A DNA stretch of 64,000 bases from Tenacibaculum sp. 190524A02b (GCF_964036645.1 NZ_OZ038525.1:3662001-3726000), one strand, 5' to 3'; positions 53,461 to 62,273 are shown, numbered from the stretch's first letter. Made by a program: numbers and translations. The notes: generated from the sequence alone by a model not told the origin.

Positions 53461-56139
53461 ATGAAAAAAACGCTTTTGGTTTTATCATTTTTGGTTACTT
53501 TTTTCAGTAATGCTTCTAATGATAAATACCGATTAATTATCACGGACAATCCAGCTACTACAATAATGATTGGTTGGAATCAAAGATCAGGATCTAATCC
53601 AACAGTGTATTATGGAACCAGTGATTTTGGAACCAATTGGTCAAGCTATCCAAGTTCTAAAACAGTAGATCGTTCTGTTTCTTATAAAGGAATGAACAAT
53701 AGGTTTGCTAAACTTACAGGCTTAACACCTAACACCAATTATTATTTTGTAATTAGAGATAGTCAAGGAACAAGTAATCGTTTTTGGTTTAAAACGGCTC
53801 CTAGTAATAATCAGCGTATGTCATTTATTGCAGGAGGAGATTCAAGAAATAATAGAACCCCAAGAAGAAATGCTAATTTACTAGTATCAAAATTAAAACC
53901 AACGGCGGTTTTCTTTGGTGGAGATATGACCAATGGTGATTCAAGTTCTGAGTGGCAAGGTTGGTTTGATGACTGGCAAAATACAATTGCTAGTGATGGA
54001 AGAATGTTTCCTATTATTCCAGCAAGAGGAAATCATGAAGATTCAAATAACAGTATTTACCATTTATTCAATGTACCTTCAACAAGTATTTATTATGATA
54101 TAACATTCGGAAATAACTTATATACTATTTATACTTTAAACTCTGAAATCTCAGCCGGAGGAAATCAGTATTCATGGTTAAACCAACGTCTAAACAGTAG
54201 CAATGCTATTTGGAAATCGGCACAATACCACAAGCCTATGCGTCCGCATGTGTCTTCTAAATCAGAAGGGAATGATGAGTATTCTAGTTGGGCACAATTA
54301 TTTTACAACAAAGGTGTAAACTTAGTTTTTGAATCAGATTCACATACTGTAAAAACTACATGGCCGGTAAAACCTTGTTCAGGAGGAAGCGGATGTGATG
54401 AAGGTTTTGTAAGAGACAATGTAAACGGAACAGTGTATGTAGGTGAAGGTTGTTGGGGCGCACCTTTACGTTCTTCTAACGATGCAAAAAATTGGACTAG
54501 AAACAACAGTACTTTTAATCAGTTCAAATGGATTTTTGTTGAAGAATCTAAAATAGAAGTAAGAACCATTAAAGTAGACAACGCAAGTAGTGTAGGTTTA
54601 GTATCAAACACCAACCCATTTTCAATTCCATCTAACTTAGATATATGGAACCCATCAAACGGAAGTATAGTAACTATTGTTAATAGTAATGTTAGTTTTC
54701 CTGAGGTTGCACTTACTAGTCCAGCAGCAGGAGCTTCTTTTGCTAACAATGCAAGGATAGCTATTAGTGCTAGTGCTTCAGATAGTGATGGAAATGTAGC
54801 AAGTGTTAAGTTTTATGCAAACAATACATTAGTAGGTACAGATACTAGCGCACCTTATTCTGTTAATTGGACGCCAACAGGAACTAACCAGAGCTATAGC
54901 TTAAAGGCAGTAGCTAGAGATAATGAAGGAAATGAAAGCACATCTTCAATAAGATCTGTATTTGTTGGGGCAGTTTCAAAAACAGTAACATCAACAATTA
55001 ACAGAACAAATGACGACGCTGAGCAATACCAGTCATCAGGAAGAATGTATATGGATAGTTCGGATTTAGAGCTGGTATATGATGGAAGCTCTAAAGGAAA
55101 CCAACATGTAGGTATGTTATTTAGAAGTTTAAATATTCCTACTAATGCTACCATTACCAATGCGTATATACAGTTTACTACAGATGAAAGAAATTCGGGA
55201 AGTACTTCATTAGCTATAAAAATACAAGATAGTGCAAACCCTGCTGATATAACTACCTCAAGCTATAACATAACTTCAAGAACTTACTACAGTCAATCAG
55301 TAAATTGGAATCCTAGTTCTTGGAATTCAGTAGGAGCTTCAGATTCAGCACAACGTACGCCAAATTTAAAAGCATTAGTGCAGCGTGTGGTTAATAAATC
55401 AGGGTGGAAAGCAGGTAATAAAATGTTATTTTACATTTCAGGATCAGGTGAGCGTACTGCAGAATCGTATGATGGCAGTAGTTCAAAAGCACCAAAATTA
55501 GTTGTTTCTTATGAAACTGGTGACCAAGGTGGTGGCGGTAATCCTGTTTGTGAAAACGTATCTGTAACCTTAGTATTTGATCAATATTCAAGTGAAACAT
55601 CGTGGACACTTAAAAACAGCAACGGGCAAACCGTGATGAGTGGAGGTAACTATTCGCAAGGAAGTGGTGAAACAGTTACAGTGTCAAAATGTTTACCTGT
55701 GGGATGTTATAATCTTACAATTAACGATTCGTATGGTGATGGTATTTGTTGTAATTACGGCAATGGATCGTATAAGGTTATCAATAGTAGTAATACAGTA
55801 TTAGCATCAGGCGGAAGTTTTGCACGTACTGAAACTAAAGAGGTATGTTTAAGTAGTGGTGCTAGAACAACCAAAGTAGCTAAAAAGAGTATTGAAACGG
55901 TTACTACTTTGGCTTTATATCCAAATCCTGTAGCGGATAGAGTGTATGTAAGCGGAGAAGAAAATACAACATTATGGACCGCTAAAGTATTTGATTTATC
56001 TGGTAAAAAAATTATTGACAGGCCTATTATAGATAATACCGTAGATGTTTCTGAGCTAATACGTGGCACGGTATATATAATGGAAGTATACAATCAATAC
56101 GGAGAAAAGAAATTAATGGAAAGACTGCTTACTAAGTAG
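53461..56139 (+). CDS. Secreted purple acid phosphatase-like protein with Ig-like, DNRLRE and T9SS sorting domains
   Basis: 892 residues. Signal peptide 1-19. A fibronectin-like N-domain (about 22-115) precedes a metallophosphoesterase domain (about 118-360) with GGDSRNN, FFGGDMTNGD, ARGNHED and QYHKPMRPH. The last motif reads FESDSHTVKTTW, where purple acid phosphatases have GHxH, so the first His of that motif is replaced by Asp. An Ig-like Big_9-type domain (about 418-505, SPAAGASFANNARIAISASASDSDG), a DNRLRE module (about 507-690), a Cys-containing beta domain with NDSYGDGICCNYGNGSY, and a T9SS C-terminal sorting domain (LALYPNPVADRVYV to the end) follow. Phosphoesterase activity is likely but depends on that altered metal site. 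Confidence 0.88.
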   Translation: MKKTLLVLSFLVTFFSNASNDKYRLIITDNPATTIMIGWNQRSGSNPTVYYGTSDFGTNWSSYPSSKTVDRSVSYKGMNNRFAKLTGLTPNTNYYFVIRDSQGTSNRFWFKTAPSNNQRMSFIAGGDSRNNRTPRRNANLLVSKLKPTAVFFGGDMTNGDSSSEWQGWFDDWQNTIASDGRMFPIIPARGNHEDSNNSIYHLFNVPSTSIYYDITFGNNLYTIYTLNSEISAGGNQYSWLNQRLNSSNAIWKSAQYHKPMRPHVSSKSEGNDEYSSWAQLFYNKGVNLVFESDSHTVKTTWPVKPCSGGSGCDEGFVRDNVNGTVYVGEGCWGAPLRSSNDAKNWTRNNSTFNQFKWIFVEESKIEVRTIKVDNASSVGLVSNTNPFSIPSNLDIWNPSNGSIVTIVNSNVSFPEVALTSPAAGASFANNARIAISASASDSDGNVASVKFYANNTLVGTDTSAPYSVNWTPTGTNQSYSLKAVARDNEGNESTSSIRSVFVGAVSKTVTSTINRTNDDAEQYQSSGRMYMDSSDLELVYDGSSKGNQHVGMLFRSLNIPTNATITNAYIQFTTDERNSGSTSLAIKIQDSANPADITTSSYNITSRTYYSQSVNWNPSSWNSVGASDSAQRTPNLKALVQRVVNKSGWKAGNKMLFYISGSGERTAESYDGSSSKAPKLVVSYETGDQGGGGNPVCENVSVTLVFDQYSSETSWTLKNSNGQTVMSGGNYSQGSGETVTVSKCLPVGCYNLTINDSYGDGICCNYGNGSYKVINSSNTVLASGGSFARTETKEVCLSSGARTTKVAKKSIETVTTLALYPNPVADRVYVSGEENTTLWTAKVFDLSGKKIIDRPIIDNTVDVSELIRGTVYIMEVYNQYGEKKLMERLLTK

Positions 56140-56216
56140 TTTTAAAACCGAATAGTGTTTATCCTTACTAGCTAGGATTACATGCTATATTTTATTTTAC
56201 AAACAATAGCTTTTTT

Positions 56217-56250
56217 AATCCTCCAAGCACTTAGCTTGGGGGATTATTTG
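56217..56250 (+). terminator. Intrinsic terminator after the phosphatase gene
   Basis: AATCCTCCAAGC pairs with GCTTGGGGGATT (12 bp, one wobble) around ACTTA, followed by ATTTGG. A smaller hairpin (ATCCT/AGGAT, 56161-56178) precedes it. Its T-tail is weak on the plus strand but the preceding T6 would be an A-run on the minus strand. Confidence 0.6.
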
Positions 56251-56294
56251 GTTGTAGGCTTTAATAACTAATTAAATTATTATAAAGAGATAAC

Positions 56295-56302
56295 TATATT
56301 TG
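56295..56302 (+). promoter_or_regulatory. Candidate -7 box of the unknown two-gene operon
   Basis: TATATTTG matches TAnnTTTG, 22 bases before the TTG start at 56325. Confidence 0.5.
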
Positions 56303-56324
56303 TGTACGATAATAAAAAAAGATA

Positions 56325-56933
56325 TTGCTAAAATTGAGAAACTTATTAAAAACACTTTTATTTATATTAATTTTTACTTCATGTAAAACTAATAAAAGAA
56401 GTATTGCTAAAGAGGAATACTATTTTCCTACTAAGGTTGCATTTTCAAAAAAAGAAGATTTTCAATGTATAGATTTAAAAGAGTTTAGAAGCTTTCATCA
56501 GTTGGTTGATAGTATTGAAAAACTAAATTATAAACGGAAAAAAGGGTATTTGATAGTTGAAACAGAAACAGAAAAAAACAATATACTATTATCAACTTCA
56601 TATGGAAGATGTAGATTCCCACTATTAAAGTTTAAAAATATTTTAAGTATATCAAAAGATAGTATAAAGAAAGATAGGTCTTATTCAATAAAAGAATTGA
56701 AAATCATTTTAAAAAAAGATATACTTAATTATGGAAAAGATAATAGTTTTTCTGAATCACCAGAAAAACTCATGGTTTCACTTACTTGTAAAATAAATGA
56801 ATTAAATAGCTTGATTTTAAGAGTTATTAAAGTGTTTAATGAAATTCAAGAAGGGTCAAAAAAAGGTCTAAAGCTAAATTTATTTATAAATAGAAGAATG
56901 GAGATATACCCACCAATACCGAAGAAAATATGA
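56325..56933 (+). CDS. Hypothetical lipoprotein (first gene of an unknown overlapping pair)
   Basis: 202 residues, not recognised. No ATG lies in the expected place: TTG at 56325 or the TTG at 56334 begins the lipoprotein signal peptide (LLKTLLFILIFTSC, Cys 20). The -7 box 22 bases upstream supports one of them. The mature protein is highly charged, Lys- and Ser-rich (KTNKRSIAKEEYYFP...), with predicted alternating helices and strands. Its last 4 bases (ATGA) overlap the next gene, so the two products are made together. No function can be proposed. Confidence 0.68.
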   Translation: MLKLRNLLKTLLFILIFTSCKTNKRSIAKEEYYFPTKVAFSKKEDFQCIDLKEFRSFHQLVDSIEKLNYKRKKGYLIVETETEKNNILLSTSYGRCRFPLLKFKNILSISKDSIKKDRSYSIKELKIILKKDILNYGKDNSFSESPEKLMVSLTCKINELNSLILRVIKVFNEIQEGSKKGLKLNLFINRRMEIYPPIPKKI

Positions 56934-57379
56934 AAGAAGGAGTACATACTTATTTTTATAAAAAACAATTAAATGGACGAGGGAGATTTGGAATGGTTGA
57001 AATTCAGGTATTATCTAGTGAAGAAAAATCAAAAATAATAGATGATTGTCAATGGAAAATTATGAGAAAAGACTACCCCAATACTAATGGAGTTGAAGTT
57101 TGGAAAAATAGTGCCATAGCAGCAGCTCAATTTTTAGTAGAAACCTTTTTTAAGTCAGAAAAATTAGAAATAAGGCTTATTGATGTTTTGGGTTTGTTTG
57201 TAGATACTGCTCCTTCTCACATAGGGGCAGCATTAATAATTGGCATATTCGATATATTAGATTCTCCTTTAAATGAAATAGCTTTAAAAAATATAGATAA
57301 TTTTGTTATTGAAAATAGTGATTTAGACAAAATACCTGACTATAATCAACTAACAATATTAAAATCAGAATTAAAGTAA
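56930..57379 (+). CDS. Hypothetical soluble protein (second gene of an unknown overlapping pair)
   Basis: 149 residues, not recognised. No signal peptide. Sequence is mixed: an N-terminal basic stretch (YFYKKQLNGRGRFGMVEIQVLSSEEK), a short hydrophobic stretch around residues 62-80 (SAIAAAQFLVETFFKSEKLE) and an internal SHIGAALIIGIFDILDSPLNEIALKNIDNFVIEN segment that may be a helical core. It follows the lipoprotein with a 4-base overlap and ends before a strong terminator. A partner relation is suggested by context only. Confidence 0.65.
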   Translation: MKEGVHTYFYKKQLNGRGRFGMVEIQVLSSEEKSKIIDDCQWKIMRKDYPNTNGVEVWKNSAIAAAQFLVETFFKSEKLEIRLIDVLGLFVDTAPSHIGAALIIGIFDILDSPLNEIALKNIDNFVIENSDLDKIPDYNQLTILKSELK

Positions 57380-57382
57380 TAA

Positions 57383-57415
57383 AAAACCGCATAAAAATTA
57401 TTTTTATGCGGTTTT
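57383..57415. terminator. Bidirectional intrinsic terminator
   Basis: 15-bp inverted repeat AAAACCGCATAAAAA / TTTTTATGCGGTTTT with a TTA loop, between the convergent unknown pair and glyS; A/T runs flank both sides. Confidence 0.92.
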
Positions 57416-57438
57416 ACTATTTTTAAAATCTAGTTGTT

Positions 57439-58980
57439 TTACATTTTCATTAACCAAGAACGCACTTCAACCTCTTCTTTAATAATATTTCTTAGTTCTT
57501 CTATTTTAACACGCTTCTGCTCCATAGTATCTCTATGACGAATGGTTACGGTGTTGTCTTCTATAGTATCATGATCTACAGTAATACAGAAAGGAGTACC
57601 CGCAGCATCTTGACGACGGTAACGACGACCTACAGCATCTTTTTCATCATAAGATACATTGAAATCCCATTTTAAGTCTTCTACTATTTTACGAGCAATT
57701 TCAGGTAATCCATCTTTCTTAACTAATGGTAAAATAGCAGCTTTAGTAGGTGCTAATACCGCTGGAAGTTTTAATACAGTTCTAGAAGTTCCGTTATCTA
57801 ATTCCTCTTCTTGTAAAGCATTAGAGAATACGGCTAAGAACATTCTATCTAAACCAATAGAAGTTTCTACTACATACGGTACATAACTTTCATTCTCTTC
57901 ATGGTCAAAATACTGTAGTTTTTTACCAGAAAATTCTTCGTGTGCTTTTAAATCAAAATCAGTACGAGAGTGAATTCCTTCTAATTCTTTAAAACCAAAT
58001 GGGAATTTAAACTCAATATCAGCGGCAGCATCAGCATAATGTGCTAATTTCTCATGATCATGGAAACGGTAATTGTCTCTACCTAATCCTAATGATAAGT
58101 GCCATTTTAAACGCGTTTCTTTCCATTGCTCATACCATTTCTTTTGCGTACCAGGTTTTACAAAAAACTGCATTTCCATTTGTTCAAACTCACGCATTCT
58201 AAAAATAAACTGACGTGCCACAATTTCATTACGGAAAGCTTTACCCGTTTGCGCTATTCCAAAAGGAATTTTCATACGTCCAGTTTTTTGAACGTTTAAA
58301 AAGTTTACAAAAATACCTTGAGCCGTTTCTGGACGTAAATATAAATCCATAGCACTATCAGCTGAAGCACCTAGTTTTGTACCAAACATTAAATTAAATT
58401 GTTTAACCTCTGTCCAGTTTTTGCTTCCTGTTAAAGGATCAGCTATTTCTAACTCTTCAATAAGTGCTTTTACATCTGCTAAATCTTCATTTTCTAATGA
58501 TTTAGCCAGTCTACTTAAAATGGTATTTATTTTTTCTTGATATCCTAAAACACGACCGTTAGTAGCTACAAATTCCTCTTTATTAAAGGCGTCTCCAAAG
58601 CGTTTTGCAGCTTTTTTAACTTCTTTTTCAATTTTACCTTCAATTTTAGCACAATAATCCTCTACTAAAACATCGGCTCTATATCGTTTTTTACTGTCTT
58701 TATTATCAATTAACGGATCATTAAAGGCATCTACGTGGCCGGAAGCTTTCCAAGTAGTTGGGTGCATTAAAATAGAGGCGTCTATCCCTACAATATTTTC
58801 ATGCATTTGTACCATGGCTTTCCACCAGTAGTCACGAATATTTTTCTTTAATTCTACACCGTTTTGGGCATAGTCATACACAGCGCTTAAGCCATCATAA
58901 ATTTCAGATGATTGAAATATATAACCGTACTCTTTTGCGTGTGAAATTACCTTTTTAAATTGATCTTCTTGTTTTGCCAT
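57439..58980 (-). CDS. glyS: Glycyl-tRNA synthetase (dimeric class)
   Basis: 513 residues, the single-chain alpha2 type related to archaeal/eukaryotic GlyRS. Class II motifs: TWKASGHVDAFNDPLID at the N-terminal side, LRPETAQGIFVNFLNVQKTGRMKIPFGIAQTGKAFRNEIVARQFIFRMREFEQMEMQFF (motif 2), and YVVETSIGLDRMFLAVF (motif 3), then the anticodon-binding domain (LAPTKAAILPLVKKDGL...RYRRQDAAGTPFCITVDHD). The ATG at 58980 (MAKQEDQFKKVISHAKEYG) matches the family start and lies only 4 bases after a -7 box, so the mRNA may be leaderless. Confidence 0.97.
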   Translation of the reverse strand: MAKQEDQFKKVISHAKEYGYIFQSSEIYDGLSAVYDYAQNGVELKKNIRDYWWKAMVQMHENIVGIDASILMHPTTWKASGHVDAFNDPLIDNKDSKKRYRADVLVEDYCAKIEGKIEKEVKKAAKRFGDAFNKEEFVATNGRVLGYQEKINTILSRLAKSLENEDLADVKALIEELEIADPLTGSKNWTEVKQFNLMFGTKLGASADSAMDLYLRPETAQGIFVNFLNVQKTGRMKIPFGIAQTGKAFRNEIVARQFIFRMREFEQMEMQFFVKPGTQKKWYEQWKETRLKWHLSLGLGRDNYRFHDHEKLAHYADAAADIEFKFPFGFKELEGIHSRTDFDLKAHEEFSGKKLQYFDHEENESYVPYVVETSIGLDRMFLAVFSNALQEEELDNGTSRTVLKLPAVLAPTKAAILPLVKKDGLPEIARKIVEDLKWDFNVSYDEKDAVGRRYRRQDAAGTPFCITVDHDTIEDNTVTIRHRDTMEQKRVKIEELRNIIKEEVEVRSWLMKM

Positions 58981-58984
58981 AATG

Positions 58985-58992
58985 CAAAAATA
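58985..58992 (-). promoter_or_regulatory. Candidate -7 box abutting the glyS start codon
   Basis: Minus-strand TATTTTTG ends 4 bases before the ATG at 58980, the same geometry as at 11009-11016. Confidence 0.45.
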
Positions 58993-59023
58993 TAATAAGC
59001 ATTTAAACTATTGTTAATAACAT

Positions 59024-59055
59024 AAAAAAAAGTGAAGATAATAATATCTCCACTT
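59024..59055 (-). terminator. Intrinsic terminator of the coiled-coil gene pair
   Basis: Read on the minus strand: AAGTGGAGAT pairs with ATCTTCACTT (one wobble), followed by a run of T; 29 bases after the stop at 59084. Confidence 0.88.
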
Positions 59056-59083
59056 AATCTATTAATTTAAGATTGTTATAATT

Positions 59084-59962
59084 TTATCTCAATTTTACAA
59101 CTGAATTACCAGAGTATTCGCCATCAACAAAAGCACTAACAGTATAGTTCCCTTTATTTATATCGTCTCTATTTACTAGTACAAAAGAAACTAAGCTTAA
59201 CCTGTTATTGTTGTAATTTACAGAAATAGAATCACTATACATAATTCTAGCACCATTGTTTAAACGAGTTTTTCCTTTAGGAGTAATAACAGTTTTGTTT
59301 TCATCAATAATTTGAATGTAAACCATTTTTCTACCAGATCTAGTTACTTCATTTTCTAGTAAATCAAAATTAACCTTAAAAGCATCCGTTCTGCTTGATC
59401 TTGAAGTACTGGTTAACTTACCACTACTTCTTTCTTTCATAGCAATGGCTTTTACAGGACTAATTTCAATTTTTGAGGCAATAGCAACCTTAGCTTCTAG
59501 CTCTTTGTTTTTCTCAGTTAGTTCAGTATTTATAGTCTCTTTTTGAGTGAGTATTTCACCTTGTATTACGTTTTCTTGAGCTAAAACTTGATTGGCTGAA
59601 TTAAGCGAGTCAATTTTAATAAAAAGTCGTCTGTTTTCTCTTTCTAAACTAGCAATTTTACTTCTGTAACGTCTAATCAAATTATAATTATGACCTTTTA
59701 GGTTGGTAACAGAATCTCTAAGGTCTTTCATTTTTTGAATTTCCACTCTAAGTCTTTTAGAAAGGCTTTTCTTTCTAATCACTACGTCAGTATAGTCTTT
59801 AATCATTTCATCTAAATCGCTTTTTAAATCAGCTTTTTCTTTTTTAAAGACTTCTTGTAAATCCTTTAGTTTACTAGATTGCTTAGATGCATATAGAATT
59901 AGAAAAGAAATTATAATTAGTAATACAATTATAGTTGCATTTTTAATAGTTTTAGTATTCAT
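59084..59962 (-). CDS. Membrane-anchored coiled-coil protein with C-terminal beta domain (paralogue 2)
   Basis: 292 residues. One N-terminal membrane helix (ATIIVLLIIISFLILYASKQS, about 9-29), then a long coiled coil (about 30-165, rich in K/E/L, e.g. RSKIASLERENRRLFIKIDSLN), then a beta-rich end (RTDAFKVNFDLLENEVTRSGRKMVYIQIIDENKTVITPKGKTRLNNGARIMYSDSISVNYNNNRL). No signal-peptidase or lipobox site. Similar flavobacterial proteins are often mislabelled as chromosome-partitioning ParA; no Walker motif is present. It is a tandem paralogue of the gene at 59981-60865. Topology suggests the coiled coil and beta domain lie in the periplasm. Confidence 0.8.
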   Translation of the reverse strand: MNTKTIKNATIIVLLIIISFLILYASKQSSKLKDLQEVFKKEKADLKSDLDEMIKDYTDVVIRKKSLSKRLRVEIQKMKDLRDSVTNLKGHNYNLIRRYRSKIASLERENRRLFIKIDSLNSANQVLAQENVIQGEILTQKETINTELTEKNKELEAKVAIASKIEISPVKAIAMKERSSGKLTSTSRSSRTDAFKVNFDLLENEVTRSGRKMVYIQIIDENKTVITPKGKTRLNNGARIMYSDSISVNYNNNRLSLVSFVLVNRDDINKGNYTVSAFVDGEYSGNSVVKLR

Positions 59963-59980
59963 AGTTAGGGGCTTTTATGA

Positions 59981-60865
59981 TTATTTTAACTTTATGATTG
60001 CTTCTTTAGTAAATACTTTATTTACATATATTTTTACGGTATAAGTGCCTGTTTGTAATGAGCCTGGTATTATATCTATTAATGAGGTAACTGAAAGTCT
60101 ATCATTATAATAATCGGCATTAATTGTATCACTATAGGTTATTATGGTTCCATTGGTTAAAGTTACTTCTTCTTTTCCAGCAATTACGTCACCTTTTGAA
60201 TTTAATAACTGTACATAAATAGGCTTAATACCTTTATCTATTACATTGTTTTCTAGTAAATCAAACTGAACTTTAATGGCGTTAGCTCTTCTTGCCCTGT
60301 ATGTAGTGGTTAGTTTACCACTACTTCTTTTTTTCATGGCATTAAGCACCAATTTATCAATATCAATTACTTCAGCAAAGGCTACTTTTTTTTCTAACAC
60401 TTCATTGTTTTTAACAAGAGTAAGGTTTAAAATTTCCTCTTTGCTTAAAGCTTGCTTTACACTATCATTTTCATTGAAAAGTTCAAGATTTAAAACACGT
60501 AAAGAATCTAATTTATTTAATAGCCTTTTGTTTTCTTTTTCAAGCCTAGAAATTTTCTTTCTATAAATTCTTAATAAATTATAGTTTGAAGTTTTTAAAC
60601 GTTGAATAGTATCTTTCAACATTTCCACTTCTTTCAGTTTTTCACCTAGTTTTATAGAGTAGTCTTGATTTTCATTAATAGCAATTTGGTAATCATGAAT
60701 TACATTGTCTAACTCAAGTTCTAACTCCTTTTTTTCAGTATCAAAGGCATTTTTTAGGTACAAAAAGTCCATAGTGTTTTGGTAAGCTAAATAGCCAATT
60801 CCAATCACTAACAAAAGTAAAAAGGCTATAACACCTTTGTTTAAAAATCTCTTGACAGCCATCAT
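59981..60865 (-). CDS. Membrane-anchored coiled-coil protein with C-terminal beta domain (paralogue 1)
   Basis: 294 residues, 18 bases upstream of its paralogue. Membrane helix at about 10-28 (GVIAFLLLLVIGIGYLAYQ), coiled coil to about 165 (YRKKISRLEKENKRLLNKLDSLRVLN), and a C-terminal domain (RRANAIKVQFDLLENNVIDKGIKPIYVQLLNSKGDVIAGKEEVTLTNGTIITYSDTINADYYNDRLS) aligned with RTDAFKVNFDLLENEV... of the next gene. Start is ATG at 60865 or the adjacent ATG at 60862 (MMAVKR). The pair looks like an old tandem duplication with diverged coiled coils and better-kept ends. Function unknown. Confidence 0.8.
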   Translation of the reverse strand: MMAVKRFLNKGVIAFLLLLVIGIGYLAYQNTMDFLYLKNAFDTEKKELELELDNVIHDYQIAINENQDYSIKLGEKLKEVEMLKDTIQRLKTSNYNLLRIYRKKISRLEKENKRLLNKLDSLRVLNLELFNENDSVKQALSKEEILNLTLVKNNEVLEKKVAFAEVIDIDKLVLNAMKKRSSGKLTTTYRARRANAIKVQFDLLENNVIDKGIKPIYVQLLNSKGDVIAGKEEVTLTNGTIITYSDTINADYYNDRLSVTSLIDIIPGSLQTGTYTVKIYVNKVFTKEAIIKLK

Positions 60866-60914
60866 ATTAGGGGAATATTAATAACATATAGAACATCTGT
60901 TCTTCGCTAAAATA

Positions 60915-61475
60915 CTATTTTTTAGCACATTTATACACAAAAGCAGGAGGAAAATTTAAAGTTTCAAAATCTAGCACAATATGTTCACCAAAAACTTCTT
61001 TTAATTTTTTAAAGTAAGAAAGGGTGTATTGGTATTGAATAAACAGCCCGTTATTAGATAAAATCTTATAACTGTTTAGTAATATTGATGATGATATTTT
61101 TTTAGGAATAATACTTAAAGGTAAGCTAGAAACTATATAATCAGCATTAGTTAATCCCAATTTTTTTAGTTGATTTTCAATGTCTTCTGCAGATTGTTTT
61201 ACGAGTATGAGTTGTGGGTGATTAATTTTTTTTAATTCTTTCAGAAAAGCATCGTTAATTTCAAAACAAATTAAAAGTGTTTGAGGCTGAATTTTTTTTA
61301 GAATGTTTTTAGTAATTGCTCCATCGCCAGGGCCTAATTCCACAATAACTTTAGCCGTTTTAAAATCGATGTAGTTAAGCATTCTTTTAGCAAGATATTT
61401 TGAACTAGGTACTAAGGTACCCGATGTTTTATAGTTTTTTACTGCCTCTCTAAAAAAATTAAAGTTTTTCCCCAA
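60915..61475 (-). CDS. SAM-dependent methyltransferase, phospholipid N-methyltransferase-like
   Basis: 186 residues. The methyltransferase motif I reads VIVELGPGDGAITKNIL (residues about 43-59), with FEINDAFLKEL as motif II and DYIVSSLPLSIIP as the motif IV-like segment. The N terminus (FFREAVKNYKTSGTLVPSSKYLAKRMLNYI) and FIQYQYTLSYFKKLKEVFGEHIVLDFETLNFPPAFVYKC resemble PmtA-type or KsgA-related small methyltransferases; PmtA methylates phosphatidylethanolamine. The start is TTG at 61475, with an in-frame TAA 6 bases upstream. Substrate is unproven. Divergent from comF. Confidence 0.82.
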   Translation of the reverse strand: MGKNFNFFREAVKNYKTSGTLVPSSKYLAKRMLNYIDFKTAKVIVELGPGDGAITKNILKKIQPQTLLICFEINDAFLKELKKINHPQLILVKQSAEDIENQLKKLGLTNADYIVSSLPLSIIPKKISSSILLNSYKILSNNGLFIQYQYTLSYFKKLKEVFGEHIVLDFETLNFPPAFVYKCAKK

Positions 61476-61529
61476 AATAGTTTACTGTGATTTTTTGTAT
61501 CTTTCTCTCAAAAATTTTGCTAGCCAAAG

Positions 61530-62222
61530 ATGCGATTTTTTAAAGATATATTCCATTTATTTTTTCCTAAAATATGTATAAATTGTTCAGAACCGCTTTT
61601 AGAATCTGAAAAAAAATTGTGTACAAACTGCTTTTATCAGTTACCTGTTATTGAGAATAACGAGTTTGTTAATAGTAAATTATCATCCGTTTTTTATGGT
61701 AAAGTACCAGTTAAGAAAGTGCAATCTTTTCTTTACTATCAAAAAAGTAATATTGTTCAAAAGTTAATACATGCTTTAAAATATAAGGGACAAGAAGAAA
61801 TAGGTGTTTTTATAGGGAATTGGTTTGGGTATGAATTGAAGAAACGAAAAGTATTTGATAACGTTGATTGTATTGTGCCTGTTCCGTTACATGTATCAAA
61901 ACTTAAAAAAAGAGGGTATAACCAACTCACTAAGTTTGGAAAAACATTAAGTAAGCAATTGAATGTAGATTTTAAACCAGCAGTTCTAGTTTGTGTATCA
62001 AAAGTTAAAACCCAAACATTTAAGCAACGATTTGAGCGTTTTACTAACAATGAAACGAAATTTCATTTGAACGATCTTAGTGTTTTTGAGAATAAACATG
62101 TATTGTTAATTGATGATGTAGTAACAACAGGAGCCACTTTAGAAGCTTGCTGTAAGGAATTATTAAAAGTTAAAAATATCACAATTAGTATTTGTACAAT
62201 AGCATATACAGAAAAAGTATAG
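61530..62222 (+). CDS. comF: ComF family phosphoribosyltransferase-like protein
   Basis: 230 residues. An N-terminal zinc-finger-like Cys set (CINCSEPLL...CTNCF) is followed by a type I phosphoribosyltransferase fold with VPVPLHVSKLKKRGYNQL and the PRPP-loop VLLIDDVVTTGATLEACCKEL. ComF acts in natural DNA uptake in competent bacteria; in non-competent species its role is unclear. The Ig-like lipoprotein gene follows, a common flavobacterial pairing. Confidence 0.92.
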   Translation: MRFFKDIFHLFFPKICINCSEPLLESEKKLCTNCFYQLPVIENNEFVNSKLSSVFYGKVPVKKVQSFLYYQKSNIVQKLIHALKYKGQEEIGVFIGNWFGYELKKRKVFDNVDCIVPVPLHVSKLKKRGYNQLTKFGKTLSKQLNVDFKPAVLVCVSKVKTQTFKQRFERFTNNETKFHLNDLSVFENKHVLLIDDVVTTGATLEACCKELLKVKNITISICTIAYTEKV

Positions 62223-62243
62223 GCGTTCATTATTGTTTTTTAC

Positions 62244-62251
62244 TACTTTTG
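62244..62251 (+). promoter_or_regulatory. Candidate -7 box of the Ig-like lipoprotein gene
   Basis: TACTTTTG matches TAnnTTTG, 22 bases before the GTG start at 62274. Confidence 0.45.
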
Positions 62252-62273
62252 ATATCGATTTAAATATAGTTTT

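Noticed and set aside
54303..55160. Minus-strand frames inside the second phosphatase gene
   Set aside because: Antisense shadows of a gene with continuous, recognisable domains on the plus strand.
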